Assembly (NCBI GenBank): GCA_963627615.1
Contig: CAVGBV010000039.1
Location: 1-21,700, forward strand
DNA from: Faecimorpha sp963627615
GTDB taxonomy: Bacteria > Bacillota > Clostridia > Lachnospirales > Bianqueaceae
Length of the DNA stretch: 21,700 nt
Direction: 5' to 3'
Shown here in pieces: positions 20,584-21,700 of this stretch (positions are counted from its first letter, which is position 1; the number at the start of each line of letters is the position of its first letter). The position numbers and the translations under genes are program-made. Below the pieces are notes generated by a model, which worked only from the letters and a program-made list of their open reading frames with translations, was not told the origin of the DNA and did no database searches.

Positions 20584-21700
20584 TGCGTCCAAGGGTAGAT
20601 TCTGCAATCATGGGTTCTGCCAGTACGGGGATTTCCACCTCGTCCACGAAGTTGAAGATAATCTCCACCTTCTGTCTGCGCTTGCCGCCAGACTTATCCG
20701 GTGCGTGGATGATGATCTTCTTGATGTACTCGTTGACAATCGTCTGCGTCAGCTCCGTGACATCCACATACTTTTTCGTCAGCGCAATGAAAGCGTCCAG
20801 ATCGTCACCCATTGCCTGCCGCTGCTAGACTCATTCTTCCGTCGTTTCAATTTCGAGCTTTAACCGTTCCTGCTCCGCTTCATAATCAGCCGTCATTTTC
20901 TTATACTTCTCTTTGCTGATCTCACCGAGGGCATAATCCTCATAGAGCCGGGACATGACCACATCAAGATTGGCAAGGCGCTTTCTTGCCTGCTCCACGC
21001 GCTTCTGATCTTCCCGGATGTCCCGTTCCTGATCGGCGCGGCGGTAATGTAGCCATTCCTCCTGAAAGCCCTCCACGTCACCGCGGATGTACTCGTTGAC
21101 CGCCTGAATCCGTTCCAGTACCAACTCCCGCAGCACATCCTCGCGGATATAATGTGCCGAGCAATCGCCGCGCCCACTCTTGTATTTGGAGCAAACATAG
21201 TGATCCTGTTTGCCCTCAAAGCTCTTGCAGGTGGCAAAATGGAGCTTGCTGCCGCAGTCTGCACAATACAGCAGCCCGGAGAACAGTCCCTGCCGTTCCG
21301 CTTTTGCAAGGCGGCGTTTGTTTTTGCGCAGCTCCTGCACTCTGTCCCATTGTGCCTGAGAAACGATCGCTTCCTGTGTATCCGGTACGATGAACATATC
21401 CTCCGGATCATTGGGAATCCGCTTTTTCAGCTTGTAGGACTTGGAGTAGGTTTTGAAGTTGCAGGAGCAGCCGGTGTATTCCTGCCGTTCCAGAATCCCG
21501 ACAACGGATTGATCCTTCCATCCATACGGATTCTTGGGCAGCGGCTTTCCCTTGCGGCTGGCATACAGCGCTTTGGTCGTAAGAACCTGATCGCGCTCAA
21601 GAATCCGGGAAATCTGCTCCGGACCTTTGCCGTCGATGCAGAGGTCAAAGATGCGCTTGACAACCGGCGCGGCTTCCTCGTCCAGAATCCACTTGTCCTT
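20570..21700 (-). pseudogene. Large serine recombinase, C-terminal part, with two in-frame stops
   Basis: The frame is open from the right edge (21700) to a TGA at 20833-20831. It resumes after TGA-GTC-TAG in the same frame and runs to 20570. Visible parts are the end of a recombinase domain (KDKWILDEEAAPVVKRIFDL, YGWKDQSVVGILERQEYTG), a zinc-ribbon (CADCGSKLHF ... YVCSKY ... GDCSAHYI), a long coiled coil (~21090-20850) and a C-terminal DUF4368-like tail (DDLDAFIALTKKYVDVTEL). Homologs usually read EEW at the first stop, so TGG to TGA is likely, with a second nonsense codon two positions later. The catalytic serine domain lies outside the window. The integrase is probably dead unless the upstream fragment alone works. 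Confidence 0.8.

Noticed and set aside
20231..20607. Small minus-strand frames (68 and 78 codons) in the gap before the recombinase
   Set aside because: They read across the hairpins and the phosphatase start on the opposite strand, have no ribosome site and resemble no family.
1..21700. CRISPR array, tRNA or rRNA genes
   Set aside because: No regularly spaced direct repeats, no cloverleaf-like sequence with a TTCRANY loop and no rRNA signature stretches were seen on either strand.

Overview
The window looks like chromosomal DNA from a low-to-mid GC Gram-positive anaerobe of the Clostridia, most likely a gut Lachnospiraceae-type bacterium (inference). The basis is strong AGGAGG-type ribosome binding sites, sigma-A promoters with TTGACA/TATAAT hexamers 17 bp apart, many ATGA stop/start overlaps, SipW-type secreted proteins, a DegV protein, MarR-controlled heterodimeric ABC exporters and a Clostridia-type serine recombinase. 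No rRNA, tRNA or CRISPR array was seen.

Layout. (1) 1-3181, minus strand: a compact operon, tcdA - cysteine desulfurase - ttcA-like - PNPOx-like flavoprotein. It has a perfect consensus promoter and two 4-nt stop/start overlaps, and is centred on sulfur chemistry and tRNA modification. The last gene loses its family sequence near position 107 and runs into a palindromic segment. (2) 3325-8095, plus strand: a three-gene cell-surface operon. Two small proteins with SipW-type (TasA/camelysin-like) signal regions flank a 1094-residue secreted multidomain protein with an InlB-type repeat, a jelly-roll-like region and two Cna-B-like domains, but no LPXTG anchor. A structured intergenic leader precedes the large gene. 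(3) 8101-9475, minus: MarR regulator plus DegV, with two matching 14-bp palindromes on the promoter. (4) 9496-10157, minus: NUDIX hydrolase carrying a 10-N assembly gap that appears artificial. (5) 10216-12700, plus: RsuA-type pseudouridine synthase overlapping a MalY/PatB C-S lyase, then a membrane-attached XRE regulator. (6) 12761-16876, minus: MarR regulator and two overlapping ABC half-exporters with complementary degenerate/consensus ATP sites. (7) 16963-17496, minus: ATC-hydrolase-like protein, divergent from a Gfo/Idh/MocA oxidoreductase; a second, paralogous oxidoreductase follows after a long hairpin. (8) 19800-21700: AT-rich accessory DNA with an orphan Phd/YefM antitoxin, decayed coding fragments, the first codons of a low-molecular-weight tyrosine phosphatase, and the 3' end of a large serine recombinase carrying two in-frame stops. 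The simplest reading is a mobile element inserted in the phosphatase gene and now decaying.

The most interesting candidate system is the surface operon at 3.3-8.1 kb. The main technical point is the spurious N gap at 9874-9883. All family assignments come from reading motifs by eye; no database search was run.
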